From contig NZ_AP018929.1 of NCBI RefSeq assembly GCF_008326425.1, positions 1,378,875 through 1,442,874 of the forward strand: DNA of 64,000 nt, read 5' to 3'. This stretch comes from Sulfuracidifex tepidarius (GTDB lineage Archaea; Thermoproteota; Thermoprotei_A; Sulfolobales; Sulfolobaceae). Under the pieces are notes generated by a model. The model was given only the letters and a program-made list of their open reading frames with translations, did no database searches and was not told the origin of the DNA. Made by a program: the position numbers and the translations under genes. Of the stretch, positions 49,437 to 58,990 are shown piece after piece; within the stretch, counting starts at the first letter, position 1, and each line of letters starts with the position of its first letter.

Positions 49437-49820
49437 TTATGAGTGTGGAACTATCTCAATTTTTTCTGGAAAAGAGTTATAGACTGGGCAATCCTCCTTT
49501 ACTTCATCTACAACCTTCTTAGTTTGATCTAAAGAAAGCCCTTGAAGCTCAATTGAAACAACTACTTTCTGTATGACCGTCTTACCTTCATTTCTCTTCT
49601 TCTCATCGTCTATCACGAAAGTAGATTCTACTTTAACTAAGGAAGGTTTCAAGTCGTTCATGAAACACACTTGTTTCGTCATCACGAACATACAATGCGG
49701 TATTGAAACCATGAAGGCGAAAAGTGGCCCTTGTTGGTACATATCCATGAGGGATCTAATAACTCCACCGAAATCTACCTCAGGTTCTTTATCTCCCTTT
49801 AAAACTAAAGTTAATTTCAT
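49437..49820 (-). CDS. OsmC-like protein
   Basis: A 127-residue protein resembling OsmC/YhfA peroxidase-fold proteins: central helix with a Cys pair (SIPHCMFVMTKQVCFMND), strand-rich middle, and C-terminal VVDEVKEDCPVYNSFPEKIEI, the usual site of the second Cys. OsmC proteins reduce organic peroxides, but the exact Cys spacing here is not fully typical. I use ATG 49820; an ATG 78 bases upstream is in an AT-rich, promoter-like stretch. Confidence 0.6.
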   Translation of the reverse strand: MKLTLVLKGDKEPEVDFGGVIRSLMDMYQQGPLFAFMVSIPHCMFVMTKQVCFMNDLKPSLVKVESTFVIDDEKKRNEGKTVIQKVVVSIELQGLSLDQTKKVVDEVKEDCPVYNSFPEKIEIVPHS

Positions 49821-49912
49821 ATGAAAAATTAAAAAATATTTATTTAAAAGTTTACCATAAGCTTCTCCATTGAATATTACATCAGTTTTTATAAACAATA
49901 AACAGATGATTC

Positions 49913-51094
49913 CTAACGTTTTATTGCCTGAGACTCCGACCTAGGTTTCCTTAGTAGCGTGAGGTAGAGTATTCCACTTATAGCTTGTATTACCCCTCCA
50001 AGAAACAACGGGTAAAACGTACTCATTTCCATTAATTCTCCGCTTAGTCCGGAGCTCATCTGAGCTCCGCGAGTCGCTATTCCCTCAATACTTGAGGCTG
50101 CACCGAAGTCCTCTGAACGCACTCCTCTCACATTGATAGCAACCCTATTAGGTGCGCCTATTCCAGCGTTCATACCTCTCACAAGATAAAGGGCAGAAGC
50201 TAAGGCAAACCAAGGAGAGATCGCCATTAAAATGAGAAATATTCCATTCATTGTCCTTGTAAACGACGCGATTTTCAGGATATCCAAGTGAATTCTTGTA
50301 GCTAGAAAAGACCCTACGGATGTGAAGAGATAGGATAGAGTAAATACTATACCTATTTCAGATGAATCGACACCGTAACGTATCTTAAACCACAAAGGGA
50401 GCAAAGGTATGGCCAGACCTATTCCAAATCCAGCTAAAGCGTTAGTTACCATTACTTTGTAAACGTAGCTGAAGCTACTCCTTGTCATTACCTTAGATGT
50501 CTTCCTCGGTCTGGCCTTCTCTTCTACCTTCAAAATTGACAGAAGTGAACTCAATAGAAAGAATGACGACACCAGGAAAAGGATTCTGTAGTTTTCTACA
50601 TTGCTAAACGGAAGATAATTATGAATTATCAACATAGAGCTACCGATTATTGAAGCTAACGAAGCTGAGGAAGTTAAAATCCCCATTTTCTTAACTCGTT
50701 CCCTCTCGTCTGGCCAGTTGCTCACTACTAAAGCGGAGAGCCCAGGAGAATAGACACCCCTCATACCACCAGCAGCACCGCCTATTCCAGCTACTATGAG
50801 GGAAGCGGCAATCAGATAGAAGTTACTTGAAAGTGAGAAAATGAATGCCCCCAAGGTAGAGATGGAATCCCCTATGATGAGAGATTTCTTATAGCCGTAC
50901 CTATCTCCTATTAAACCTAATGTAATTGAAAGCAAGGAACTAAATCCCACCACGCCCAGAAACACTACTCCGATGATTACTACAGATACGTGAATTAATG
51001 ACAAGTAAAGCGAAGATGAAAGTGTTATAAATATAATCCCTATACTTCTCATTATTCTAGAAAATACCAGCCATCTAAATCCCATCTCACTCAT
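49913..51094 (-). CDS. Major facilitator superfamily transporter
   Basis: A 393-residue protein with about 12 hydrophobic segments and the loop 2-3 motif [17 protein letters not shown] typical of MFS proteins. No substrate signature is recognised. It resembles the MFS gene at 58973-60073 (compare [20 protein letters not shown] with GLGAGMVIPLMSLWFYLKFG), so the two are probably paralogues. Confidence 0.85.
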   Translation of the reverse strand: MSEMGFRWLVFSRIMRSIGIIFITLSSSLYLSLIHVSVVIIGVVFLGVVGFSSLLSITLGLIGDRYGYKKSLIIGDSISTLGAFIFSLSSNFYLIAASLIVAGIGGAAGGMRGVYSPGLSALVVSNWPDERERVKKMGILTSSASLASIIGSSMLIIHNYLPFSNVENYRILFLVSSFFLLSSLLSILKVEEKARPRKTSKVMTRSSFSYVYKVMVTNALAGFGIGLAIPLLPLWFKIRYGVDSSEIGIVFTLSYLFTSVGSFLATRIHLDILKIASFTRTMNGIFLILMAISPWFALASALYLVRGMNAGIGAPNRVAINVRGVRSEDFGAASSIEGIATRGAQMSSGLSGELMEMSTFYPLFLGGVIQAISGILYLTLLRKPRSESQAIKR

Positions 51095-51167
51095 GGATGA
51101 GATTTAGTACGACTATTAACTTAAAAATTATCTTAAGGAAGATCAAAGAAGTTTTTCATAACCAAAA

Positions 51168-51191
51168 TAGTGTTTTAATAATACAACACTA
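51168..51191. promoter_or_regulatory. Inverted repeat upstream of the Rieske oxygenase
   Basis: TAGTGTT (51168-51174) and AACACTA (51185-51191), 10-base spacer, just before TATA-like TATTTAA (51195-51201) of the Rieske oxygenase gene. The position suits a regulator site; a chance repeat is possible. Confidence 0.35.
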
Positions 51192-51223
51192 CATTATTTA
51201 ACCATAAAAAGTTGAATAGCCAT

Positions 51224-52111
51224 ATGTGGTACGTTGCAGGGCGGAATTTAGAAGAGATCCAAAGGGTTAGAGTGAAAGGAATAGACTTAGTTATATGGAA
51301 AGGAAGTACATGGGCTGCATTCGATGATAGGTGCGCCCATAGAGGAGCTAGACTTTCCCAAGGTAGCATCAAAGAAAAACATCTTGTGTGCCCATATCAC
51401 GGGTGGGAATACTCTGATGACGGGAGCGTAGTGTTTGTACCCGCCCACACCATGAAAGGACCGGGGAAGGCAAGAAAGTACGAGGTTATGTCACAATACG
51501 ATTTACTCTGGGTGAAACTAGACGATCTGTCCGGAGAAATACCCAAGTTCCAGGAATATGGAGATCCTTCCTTCATGAAGGTCCACTGCGGACCCTACCT
51601 CTTTAACGCTTCCCCCTTCAAGGTCGTAGAGAACTTCCTTGATGTAAGTCATTTCCCGTTCGTCCATGAAGGACTATTAGGAGACAAAAATAACCCGTCA
51701 ATACCACATTATAACGTGGAAAGTGAAGGGGATATCATAGTAGCTAAAGACATAAGGGTTTTCCAGCCCAATCCTGATGGTAGCGGAAATGGAGGCTGGG
51801 AAAACTACACTTATAAGATCCTATCCCCCTATTCAGCATATTTCATTAAGGAAGGAGATGGGGAGAGAAAGTTCTCGATCTTCATGACTGTCACTCCCAT
51901 GGAAGAGAAGAAAACGATGATGTGGATGATAATTGCCAGCAACTATCCTGGGGATCCTAACGAAATGAGGAAGTTTCAAGACACTTTAGCGGAGCAGGAT
52001 AGAGCAATAGTTGAGGGCCTTGTAGACGGACCCGAAACGTACGTGAGCTCCGATGCTACTGTAGTTGCATATAGGAAATTACTAAAGAAAGCTGGCCTTA
52101 TGGACTTTTAG
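51224..52111 (+). CDS. Rieske non-heme iron oxygenase alpha subunit
   Basis: A 295-residue enzyme. Rieske ligands: RCAHRGARLSQG and CPYHGWEYSDDG. Catalytic iron motif: VENFLDVSHFPFVHEG, with the Asp bridge and two His. The C-terminal domain has the START-like oxygenase fold. It resembles vanillate demethylase/pheophorbide oxygenase-type enzymes, which hydroxylate or demethylate aromatic or porphyrin-like substrates. No reductase gene is adjacent, so electrons come from elsewhere. ATG 51224 (TATA-like TATTTAA about 26 bases before) is preferred to TTG 51212. Confidence 0.85.
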   Translation: MWYVAGRNLEEIQRVRVKGIDLVIWKGSTWAAFDDRCAHRGARLSQGSIKEKHLVCPYHGWEYSDDGSVVFVPAHTMKGPGKARKYEVMSQYDLLWVKLDDLSGEIPKFQEYGDPSFMKVHCGPYLFNASPFKVVENFLDVSHFPFVHEGLLGDKNNPSIPHYNVESEGDIIVAKDIRVFQPNPDGSGNGGWENYTYKILSPYSAYFIKEGDGERKFSIFMTVTPMEEKKTMMWMIIASNYPGDPNEMRKFQDTLAEQDRAIVEGLVDGPETYVSSDATVVAYRKLLKKAGLMDF

Positions 52112-52181
52112 ATGACAGAAATGATTTTTCTATAGAGTTTAAGACATGTATTTAATAGTGATTTACAAGACTACCTAATTG

Positions 52182-52736
52182 ATGAAGAGTATTGTTAACC
52201 CTTTAACGTTGAGGCTACCAAAGAAAATTCAGCTATACGACGGAGAAACAGTCTCTTTAAATGACAATGATATAAAGAACGAAAGAAATTTTTGTCTCAA
52301 GGTCCCTCCTACCTACGTTAACTCTGTAGCGTCGTCCCTGATTAAGATCGGTTTTAAGAAGCCATCTTTGGCGTTCAAGATGGGAGAAAAATATTCCCTC
52401 TCAAAAGTTGTCCTCTTTCCCTGGGAACTACACATTAGAATATATGATAACGGATGTATTTATTCTCACATAGAGATATACAGAAAATATATTCAGCACT
52501 TGCTTGGTTATACCTTTCCCTACCTAGAAGGTACCTTCTCTTTGATATCGAATATCCACGAAGCTGAACTGACATATAAGAACATCAAGCTCAAGAAAAT
52601 CTTGGAATACAAAACTTTCAGCCTCAAAAGTCCCAGACTCCTTCTGCCATGGAAACCGTTATTCATGCTCTCCGCTGTCATAGCAGGGGTAAGTTTAGGA
52701 AAACATATACAAAGGAAATTTTCCGGATGGACTTGA
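52182..52736 (+). CDS. Hypothetical protein
   Basis: A 184-residue basic protein without a recognised family. It begins MKSIVNPLTLRLPKKIQLYDG and ends with a short hydrophobic helix (LFMLSAVIAGVSLG) and basic tail, perhaps a membrane anchor. It follows the Rieske oxygenase after 70 bases on the same strand and may be transcribed with it. Confidence 0.55.
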   Translation: MKSIVNPLTLRLPKKIQLYDGETVSLNDNDIKNERNFCLKVPPTYVNSVASSLIKIGFKKPSLAFKMGEKYSLSKVVLFPWELHIRIYDNGCIYSHIEIYRKYIQHLLGYTFPYLEGTFSLISNIHEAELTYKNIKLKKILEYKTFSLKSPRLLLPWKPLFMLSAVIAGVSLGKHIQRKFSGWT

Positions 52737-52959
52737 CATATTTTCGATTATGAATTATAAATTAAAGAACACTACAGGACAGTTAAGCTATCCGTCTTGT
52801 CGTTCATCATCCACACACGTTTCATGACACTATATAGTAAATTTAGTGCTATATACTCTATATAGATGGCAACACCTTAATAATAGATTTAACTTATATT
52901 AAATAGCTATTAAATGAAAAGCTTAAATTTACTCTCGAGAAAATTATAGGGTGGACATC

Positions 52960-53295
52960 ATGAGCAGGGCTATAAGTAATAAGAGGGTAATAGAAATCCC
53001 CGGTGTCTACAGGAGCTGGTTTGAGGTAATGACATGGATAGAGAAAGCCGAGGACTTTGGTCCCGTTGGGGTAATAGAAGGTATGGACGAGATAGAGAGC
53101 CTCTTAAATGAGCTATCCTTCAAGAAAATGGAGTACGATAGAGACACCGACATATATGAAAAGGAATTGCAAGGTGAATTGTACAGAGTTTATGTCATTA
53201 AATCCTCATCTTTCATAGCAGGAGAGCTCTTTTCTAAAGGAATAATTAAGAGATTAAAGGAATTTTTAACAAGGAAATCATCCAAACAAAAATAA
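52960..53295 (+). CDS. Hypothetical protein
   Basis: A 111-residue protein, unrecognised: an N-terminal PGVYRSWFEVMTWIEKAEDFGPVGVIEGMDEIES region, then helices and a basic C-terminus. ATG 52960 is chosen because GGGTGGACATC places a GGTGG ribosome site 5-6 bases before it. It is upstream of tricorn with a 108-base gap and probably has its own terminator (T-rich run after the stop). Confidence 0.55.
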   Translation: MSRAISNKRVIEIPGVYRSWFEVMTWIEKAEDFGPVGVIEGMDEIESLLNELSFKKMEYDRDTDIYEKELQGELYRVYVIKSSSFIAGELFSKGIIKRLKEFLTRKSSKQK

Positions 53296-53403
53296 AATAC
53301 TATTTTTACTTTAATAACAACCGTTATTGAACTAATCAAAAGCCTCACCTCCTAGGTGAATCCATATTTTTAATCTACTCAGCTTGACGTTTCAGAGATC
53401 AAT

Positions 53404-56400
53404 ATGGCTTATTTAATGTACCCGGATATTCATGGAGAAAAAATAGCGTTCGCAAGCGAGGATGACTTATGGGTAATGAAACTAGGAGAAAGCAAACCGA
53501 CTAGGCTTACTTCAGGCTTCGGCGCAATCACTAAAATAAAGTTCTCCCCAAAAGGAGATCTAATAGCGTTTACAAGGCTTCAGATTTCAGGAAATTCCGC
53601 AGCTGAGGTTTACGTTATACCTACAGAGGGTGGAAACGTAAAGAGAGTTACGTTCTTCGGAAGTCCAACTACAACGGTGGTTGGGTGGACACCCGAGGGA
53701 AAGCTTCTAGTTTCTTCAGACTTCCAGACTCCTTTCGCTGCATGGAGAGATCTCTTTGAGGTAGATCCCAATGGAGGCGAACCGAAGAGACTTAACTTAG
53801 GCCCGGTCACAGCTATAGCTTACGGCGAGAAAGCGTTCGTGATAGGAAGGAACAACTACGACCTCACTTATTGGAAGAGGTACAAGGGAGGAACAAGAGG
53901 AGTGTTCTGGATAGACAGAGGATACAAGGGCGAGTTCGTCAAGTTCCTCGAGCTTGATGGAAACTTGAACTCGCCTATGTGGGTCGACGGTCGTTTCTAC
54001 TTCGTCTCTGACCACGAGGGAATAGGAAACTTGTATTCAGTTGACATAGAAGGAAAGGACTTGAGGAAGCACACAGACATGAAGGACTTCTACGTAAGAA
54101 ACGCTAACACAGACGGGAAGAGAATAGTGTTCCAAAGCGGAGGAGAGATATATCTGTATCAAGAAGGGAAAGCCCTGAAACTTGACATCAATGTTCCAAT
54201 AAGCGGAAAACAGAAGCAGGAATTCTTCGATGAGGGTAAGAGCTTCAATACGTTCTCACCGTTCTCTTCAGACCAAATAGCGGTAATTAATAGAGGGAGG
54301 GCATATCTATTAAGTTGGGACTCGGCTCCAATCCCGATAGGAGATATAAGCGGAAATAGCAGATATAAAATAGTTTCTTCCGACGGAGAATCTATACTTC
54401 TCGTTAGGTACGACGACGTCATTGAAGTATACGACAAGGACGGAGAGAAGAAGGCTGAGCTGAAACCAAAAGTAGGTATGATAACTGGAGCTAAAATATC
54501 AAAATCTAGAATAGTTCTATCTAACAAAAGAGGAGACCTCTATCTTCTTTCCGATGGAATGAAGTTAATCGATCACAGCGACTACGGCGAAATCACGGAC
54601 TTCACGATAAACCAGAACGGATGGATTACATATTCTAAGCAGGAGGATCTGGAGACCTTCTCTATCTGGACCATAATAGACGACAAGAAGTTCAGGGTTA
54701 CGAACGCAACCGGGAGGGACTTCTGCCCTACCTTCAGTAACGATGGAAAATATCTTTTCTTCCTCTCTGTTAGACATTTCGATCCAGTAATGGACGAAAT
54801 GGTCTTTGCCTACGACTTCCCCGCTGCAACTAAACCTTTCGTTGCGGTGATGAAAAAGGGTGTTCCCTCTCCTTTCCTGAGTATGGAAGGGGACGGGGAG
54901 TTAAACCCTGAAGGGGCTATAAGGAGAGTTGAGGCTTTCCCAATAGATGCCGGAATATTCAGCAAGATAAGACACCTCAAGGGTAGCAAAGTAGTCCTCC
55001 TGAAGTTTCCAATAGAGGGGAGAGCGAAATATTGGCTTTACTCTTCACTTGAAAGGGTGGGTTCACTGATAGTCTACGACATGCAGACCGGGAAACAGGA
55101 AGAAATTCTCAACGACGTGATAGATTTCGAGATAGCAGGAGACAAAGTAACAGTCAGGCAAAAGGGCAACGTGTTGAGGATAGTAGACATGGAGAAGAAG
55201 CCAGACCTAACGTCAAAGGAACCGGGTAGGAGCAGCGGAGTGCTGGATCTAGGCAGGATCAGAACTAGGGTAAACCCCGTGGTGGAATGGAAGCAAATGG
55301 TCAAAGAAACGTGGTATCTCATGAAGCAAAACTACTGGAAGGAAGTTGACGGCTCATGGGAAGGGGTACTCGAGAAATATCTGAACCTCACGGAGAAGGT
55401 CAGCACTAGATACGAACTGATGGACTTGATAAACGAAATGCAAGGAGAAATGGGTACATCTCATTCTTACCAAATAGTCAATGACCTAAAGGTGGAGAAA
55501 CCCTACATGATAGGCGGTTTAGGAGTCCAAGTCAAGTTCAACGGCGAGTGTTACGAGATCACCAGAATATTTCACGGAGATCTCTCAGCTGAAGGAGAGA
55601 AAAGCCCCCTTTTATCTTCTGGGATAGACGTGAAGGAGGGAGACTGCATCGTTTCCATAGACGGAGTAAGGCTTTCTGAGGAGGTCACTCCACAGGAGGT
55701 CCTCGTCGACAAGCAGGAAATCCCTGTATTGATAACCCTAAAGCATGATGGAAAAGAGACAAAGGTGAACGTAAAGACGACCAGAAACGAGAGTTATCTG
55801 GTCTACAGGGACTGGGTGAGAAGAAACAGGGAATACGTCGCTGAGAGAACCTCAGGTAAGGTAGGTTACGTTCACATACCAGACATGGGTCCTATGGGAT
55901 ATTCAGAGTTCATCAAAGACTTCATTCACCAGATGGACAAAAAGGCTTTGATAATAGACGTGAGGTACAACAGAGGTGGCCATGTGTCTCCTCTCATAAT
56001 AGACTTCCTTTCTAGAAAGAGAATCGGTGCTGATTTACCCAAGTATAGGAAAGCGTCACCTTACATGCCGTTCTCTCCACCTCCTTCAATGGTATGTTTA
56101 ACTGATGAACACGCTGGATCTGATGGCGACATATTTACCCACGTTTTCAAAAGATTAGGTCTTGGCAAAGTCATAGGTGTTCGCACTTGGGGAGGAGTAG
56201 TTGGGATAAACCCCAAAACTAGGTTAGTCGATGGAACTACAGTGACACAACCTGAATTCGCGACTTGGTTCGACGACGTCAAATTCGGAATAGAGAACTA
56301 CGGAGTAGATCCAGACATTAAGGTAGAGTACCCACCTCAGGACTATAACAAAGGGGTAGACCCCCAACTTGATGAGGGAATAAGAGAAGTGTTAAAGGAG

Positions 56401-56472
56401 ATGGAAGGAAAGGACGACATGTTAGAAAAAGCTGAAAAGGATCGCGAAGAAATAGAGAAAAATGGGAATTAA
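53404..56472 (+). CDS. tri: Tricorn protease
   Basis: A 1022-residue giant protease that trims peptides released by the proteasome. Residues about 1-590 form two beta propellers with WD-like blades (SPKGDLIAFTR). A PDZ-like domain follows around 690-780, then the tail-specific protease fold. Catalytic residues S686, H687, S906 and E964 have exactly the spacing of Thermoplasma tricorn S745, H746, S965 and E1023. Proteasome and amino-peptidase cofactors are not in this window. Confidence 0.95.
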   Translation: MAYLMYPDIHGEKIAFASEDDLWVMKLGESKPTRLTSGFGAITKIKFSPKGDLIAFTRLQISGNSAAEVYVIPTEGGNVKRVTFFGSPTTTVVGWTPEGKLLVSSDFQTPFAAWRDLFEVDPNGGEPKRLNLGPVTAIAYGEKAFVIGRNNYDLTYWKRYKGGTRGVFWIDRGYKGEFVKFLELDGNLNSPMWVDGRFYFVSDHEGIGNLYSVDIEGKDLRKHTDMKDFYVRNANTDGKRIVFQSGGEIYLYQEGKALKLDINVPISGKQKQEFFDEGKSFNTFSPFSSDQIAVINRGRAYLLSWDSAPIPIGDISGNSRYKIVSSDGESILLVRYDDVIEVYDKDGEKKAELKPKVGMITGAKISKSRIVLSNKRGDLYLLSDGMKLIDHSDYGEITDFTINQNGWITYSKQEDLETFSIWTIIDDKKFRVTNATGRDFCPTFSNDGKYLFFLSVRHFDPVMDEMVFAYDFPAATKPFVAVMKKGVPSPFLSMEGDGELNPEGAIRRVEAFPIDAGIFSKIRHLKGSKVVLLKFPIEGRAKYWLYSSLERVGSLIVYDMQTGKQEEILNDVIDFEIAGDKVTVRQKGNVLRIVDMEKKPDLTSKEPGRSSGVLDLGRIRTRVNPVVEWKQMVKETWYLMKQNYWKEVDGSWEGVLEKYLNLTEKVSTRYELMDLINEMQGEMGTSHSYQIVNDLKVEKPYMIGGLGVQVKFNGECYEITRIFHGDLSAEGEKSPLLSSGIDVKEGDCIVSIDGVRLSEEVTPQEVLVDKQEIPVLITLKHDGKETKVNVKTTRNESYLVYRDWVRRNREYVAERTSGKVGYVHIPDMGPMGYSEFIKDFIHQMDKKALIIDVRYNRGGHVSPLIIDFLSRKRIGADLPKYRKASPYMPFSPPPSMVCLTDEHAGSDGDIFTHVFKRLGLGKVIGVRTWGGVVGINPKTRLVDGTTVTQPEFATWFDDVKFGIENYGVDPDIKVEYPPQDYNKGVDPQLDEGIREVLKEMEGKDDMLEKAEKDREEIEKNGN

Positions 56473-56613
56473 CAAAAAAGAATATACAATAATAATGTGT
56501 TTCTATACATGATTATTTTTTATAAAAACTATAGTTTCCGTTTTTCCCACCTTACAGCATCGCTATGATCACTTACGTTTCACACTCCCCCATTTTTTAA
56601 TCCGTGGTAAATT

Positions 56614-56820
56614 ATGGGAAGAACACAGCCTTCCCTTACCAAGTCTGTAGATAGGGAGCTTGAAAAGTTAGAACGAGTGGCAAGAAAGCTGAGAGATGAA
56701 AGAATTACAAACAGGATAATCAGAGTAAGGGAAAACGTGAGGTACATAGAAGAAGCTATGCAAGACGAGGTCTCAGATCCACTCGAGGTAATAATGTTAG
56801 CCTTTCTGGTGTCTGAATGA
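56614..56820 (+). CDS. Small helical protein in the dpo2 operon
   Basis: A 68-residue charged helical protein (RELEKLERVARKLRDERITNR, then VRENVRYIEEAMQ). It overlaps the polymerase gene by 4 bases (ATGA), so it is tightly coupled. By position it is a probable accessory subunit of Dpo2, but I know of no domain in it. AGTTTC at 56533-56538 upstream fits the ANTTTC damage-response motif bound by Orc1-2 in Sulfolobus. Confidence 0.6.
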   Translation: MGRTQPSLTKSVDRELEKLERVARKLRDERITNRIIRVRENVRYIEEAMQDEVSDPLEVIMLAFLVSE

Positions 56821-58454
56821 AAGGAGTGATCATAGATATAGTTCCGGAATGGGGAAGGCTCAAGTTATTGCTTGATGGAGGAAGGAAAGCTTACGTCCCG
56901 GTCACCTACCCATTTTACGTCAAGGAGATCGATGCATCAGCATACTCTCATCCAGACGTGGTTTCGGTCGAGAGGGAGACCTGGAGGACATTTGAAGGCA
57001 GATTACCTCTGTTCAGGATAGAGTCCTTCAACCATAAATTGAGGGTCAGGAACCGTGTAAATTCCTTTCCTCCTAGCTGGGTTCAGGCTTACGTAAGGAA
57101 GGGAGCTTTGCCATTAAGGAAAGTAGAGATAGGTAAGAAAGACGTAATCGACCTAGGGGATGGCTTCTATGAGGTTAAAACTCTAGAAGTGAAAAAACAA
57201 CCCTTCTCTAAGCCCAAGGTTCTACTCAACGGTGAGGAGATAGATTACATCCCTACTAACGCGGTGGATATATCGCTGTCCCCGCCATCAGTAAGGGTCT
57301 CGTCCCACTTGTCCTTGAACTCAAACAAGGTAAGAGTCAACGTTGGGTTGAGAGGACTCATGGAGTGGAGCGTGATCTCAAAGATGTCTCTCCTAATGGT
57401 AGTCTCCTCCACAATAGGCAAGATACTTACTACTAATGAAGCATGGACGGCCCTAAGCAGGAAGTTCGTAGTCCCAAACGTCAGGCCTAACGTGGAGAGG
57501 GAAAGGACGATCTCTGAAATAAGGGATGCGGATAAGGGAGGGTTAATACTTTTCCCTAAACCTGGAATTTACGACGACGCAGTCCAAATAGACTTCAACT
57601 CCATGTATCCCTCCTTGATAATAAATAACAACATTTCAGCTGAGACCGTAAACGTTGGGTGCGAAGACGTGAGGACTGAAATAGGACATACTATCTGCAG
57701 GAAAGAGGTGGGGATAGTCCCTGAGTCCTTAGATTACCTGGTCAGGAGAAAGGAGGAAATGAGGAACATGGACAGGGAGAGAATGGAAGCTATAAAGTGG
57801 GTTCTTGTGGCCTCTTTCGGCTACTTGGGATACAGGAACTCGCGTTTCGGAAAGATAGAAGCTTATGAACTAGTGACTTTCTTCTCCAGGAAAACAATGA
57901 GGAGGGCAATAGAAGTAGCCAAGGACCTAGGAATGGAGGTGTTACACGGGTTAATAGATTCCCTAATAGTCAGGGGAAAGAGGGATAAGATACCTACCCT
58001 GATAGAGGAGCTTGAGAGAGCCACGGGGATCAAACTCAAGGTCGATGCCGATTTCTATTGGGTATGTTTCACATCCTCTGACAAAGGAGAGCCTTACCCA
58101 CAGAGATATTTCGGAAAGACTAAGTCAGGAATGAAAGTGAAAGGGGTCGTGAGGAGAAACCAGCCTAAGCTGATACAAGACTTTCTCGAGGAAGTACTTT
58201 TGATTGCGTCTACAGAAGACTCAGCGGACGACGTTAAGAGGAAAGTCGTCGATGCACTACCCCAGCTTACCGAGAGATACCTTTTCAGGGCTCACTTCGG
58301 CTCACCCAGAGACTACGTAATCATGATAAAGGGAAAGCCTTACATCAAGGGAATCAAGTTCTATACAGCTCGGGAATACCTTGGTCATGACCCTTTATAC
58401 TACGAAGAATACGTCAAGAGGACTTCCCTGGAGGTGAAGAGGTGGTTCTCTTGA
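56817..58454 (+). CDS. dpo2: Family B DNA polymerase Dpo2 (PolB2), altered active site
   Basis: A 545-residue, shortened PolB without a recognisable exonuclease domain. Motif A is intact (QIDFNSMYPSLI, D259) and motif B is present (KWVLVASFGYLGY). Motif C reads HGLIDSL (about 377-383) where active polymerases have YGDTDS, so one catalytic Asp is missing. This is the known state of Sulfolobales Dpo2, long thought inactive but induced by DNA damage and linked with lesion bypass. The gene is second in a three-gene operon. Confidence 0.9.
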   Translation: MKGVIIDIVPEWGRLKLLLDGGRKAYVPVTYPFYVKEIDASAYSHPDVVSVERETWRTFEGRLPLFRIESFNHKLRVRNRVNSFPPSWVQAYVRKGALPLRKVEIGKKDVIDLGDGFYEVKTLEVKKQPFSKPKVLLNGEEIDYIPTNAVDISLSPPSVRVSSHLSLNSNKVRVNVGLRGLMEWSVISKMSLLMVVSSTIGKILTTNEAWTALSRKFVVPNVRPNVERERTISEIRDADKGGLILFPKPGIYDDAVQIDFNSMYPSLIINNNISAETVNVGCEDVRTEIGHTICRKEVGIVPESLDYLVRRKEEMRNMDRERMEAIKWVLVASFGYLGYRNSRFGKIEAYELVTFFSRKTMRRAIEVAKDLGMEVLHGLIDSLIVRGKRDKIPTLIEELERATGIKLKVDADFYWVCFTSSDKGEPYPQRYFGKTKSGMKVKGVVRRNQPKLIQDFLEEVLLIASTEDSADDVKRKVVDALPQLTERYLFRAHFGSPRDYVIMIKGKPYIKGIKFYTAREYLGHDPLYYEEYVKRTSLEVKRWFS

Positions 58455-58990
58455 GGACTGGGATCTGGGAAATAGACGAGATAATAGGACTTGACAAAGT
58501 AGTGGGTTTCAAATTCGAAGACGTCGTGCTCATGAGGATCTTCTATCATAGGACTATCGTAGAGTCGGCACCGGTAAGCTTGCTGTTAGTAGGAGACGCT
58601 AGAATAGACCCTTATCTCCTTAACACGTTCTCTAGAATAATGGACAAGGAAGTTGAAGATCAAGTAAAGGTAAGGAGAGCTTTCAAGAAAGAGGACGTCG
58701 TACCTGCAATAGACTCGTTCGCTGGAGATCTTATTATAGTTAATCCTTACTTGTACGGGTGTTCTATCTATTCATCACTTATGAAGAGAAAAGGAAGAAC
58801 ATTTCTCTTCTTCATAGAAGAAAAAACTTACTTAAGGGCAGAGTCCTCTATCATAGAGCTAAAAAGAGAAAGAAAAGGAAATGTGAGTGTAAAGGTAAGG
58901 AAGAGCCCGTTGCGTCCTGACCTCGAAATGAAATTTCCTACCTATCTCTTGTACTGCAAGGAAGAACCGGGATTAGCTAAGTGGCTTTGA
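58451..58990 (+). CDS. RadA/RecA-like paralogue without Walker A (dpo2 operon)
   Basis: A 179-residue protein. TGIWEIDEIIG at the start resembles the entrance of RecA/RadA paralogues, and hydrophobic strands such as VSLLLVGDA and FAGDLIIVNPYLYG match the ATPase core, but no GxxxxGK(S/T) loop is seen, so ATP binding is doubtful. TTG 58451 is chosen: it overlaps the dpo2 stop and GAGGTGGT precedes it by 6 bases. The gene's 3' end overlaps the converging MFS gene by 18 bases. Family assignment is by resemblance. Confidence 0.5.
   Translation: MRTGIWEIDEIIGLDKVVGFKFEDVVLMRIFYHRTIVESAPVSLLLVGDARIDPYLLNTFSRIMDKEVEDQVKVRRAFKKEDVVPAIDSFAGDLIIVNPYLYGCSIYSSLMKRKGRTFLFFIEEKTYLRAESSIIELKRERKGNVSVKVRKSPLRPDLEMKFPTYLLYCKEEPGLAKWL

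Noticed and set aside
49156-49898. AbrB plus OsmC-like pair as a toxin-antitoxin system
   Set aside because: The OsmC-like protein has no RNase or PIN features; 119 bases separate the AbrB start from the OsmC-like stop.
56817-58454. Dpo2 as a pseudogene because motif C is altered
   Set aside because: The frame is intact, the gene is overlapped by partners, and the same alteration is a known property of Sulfolobales Dpo2.
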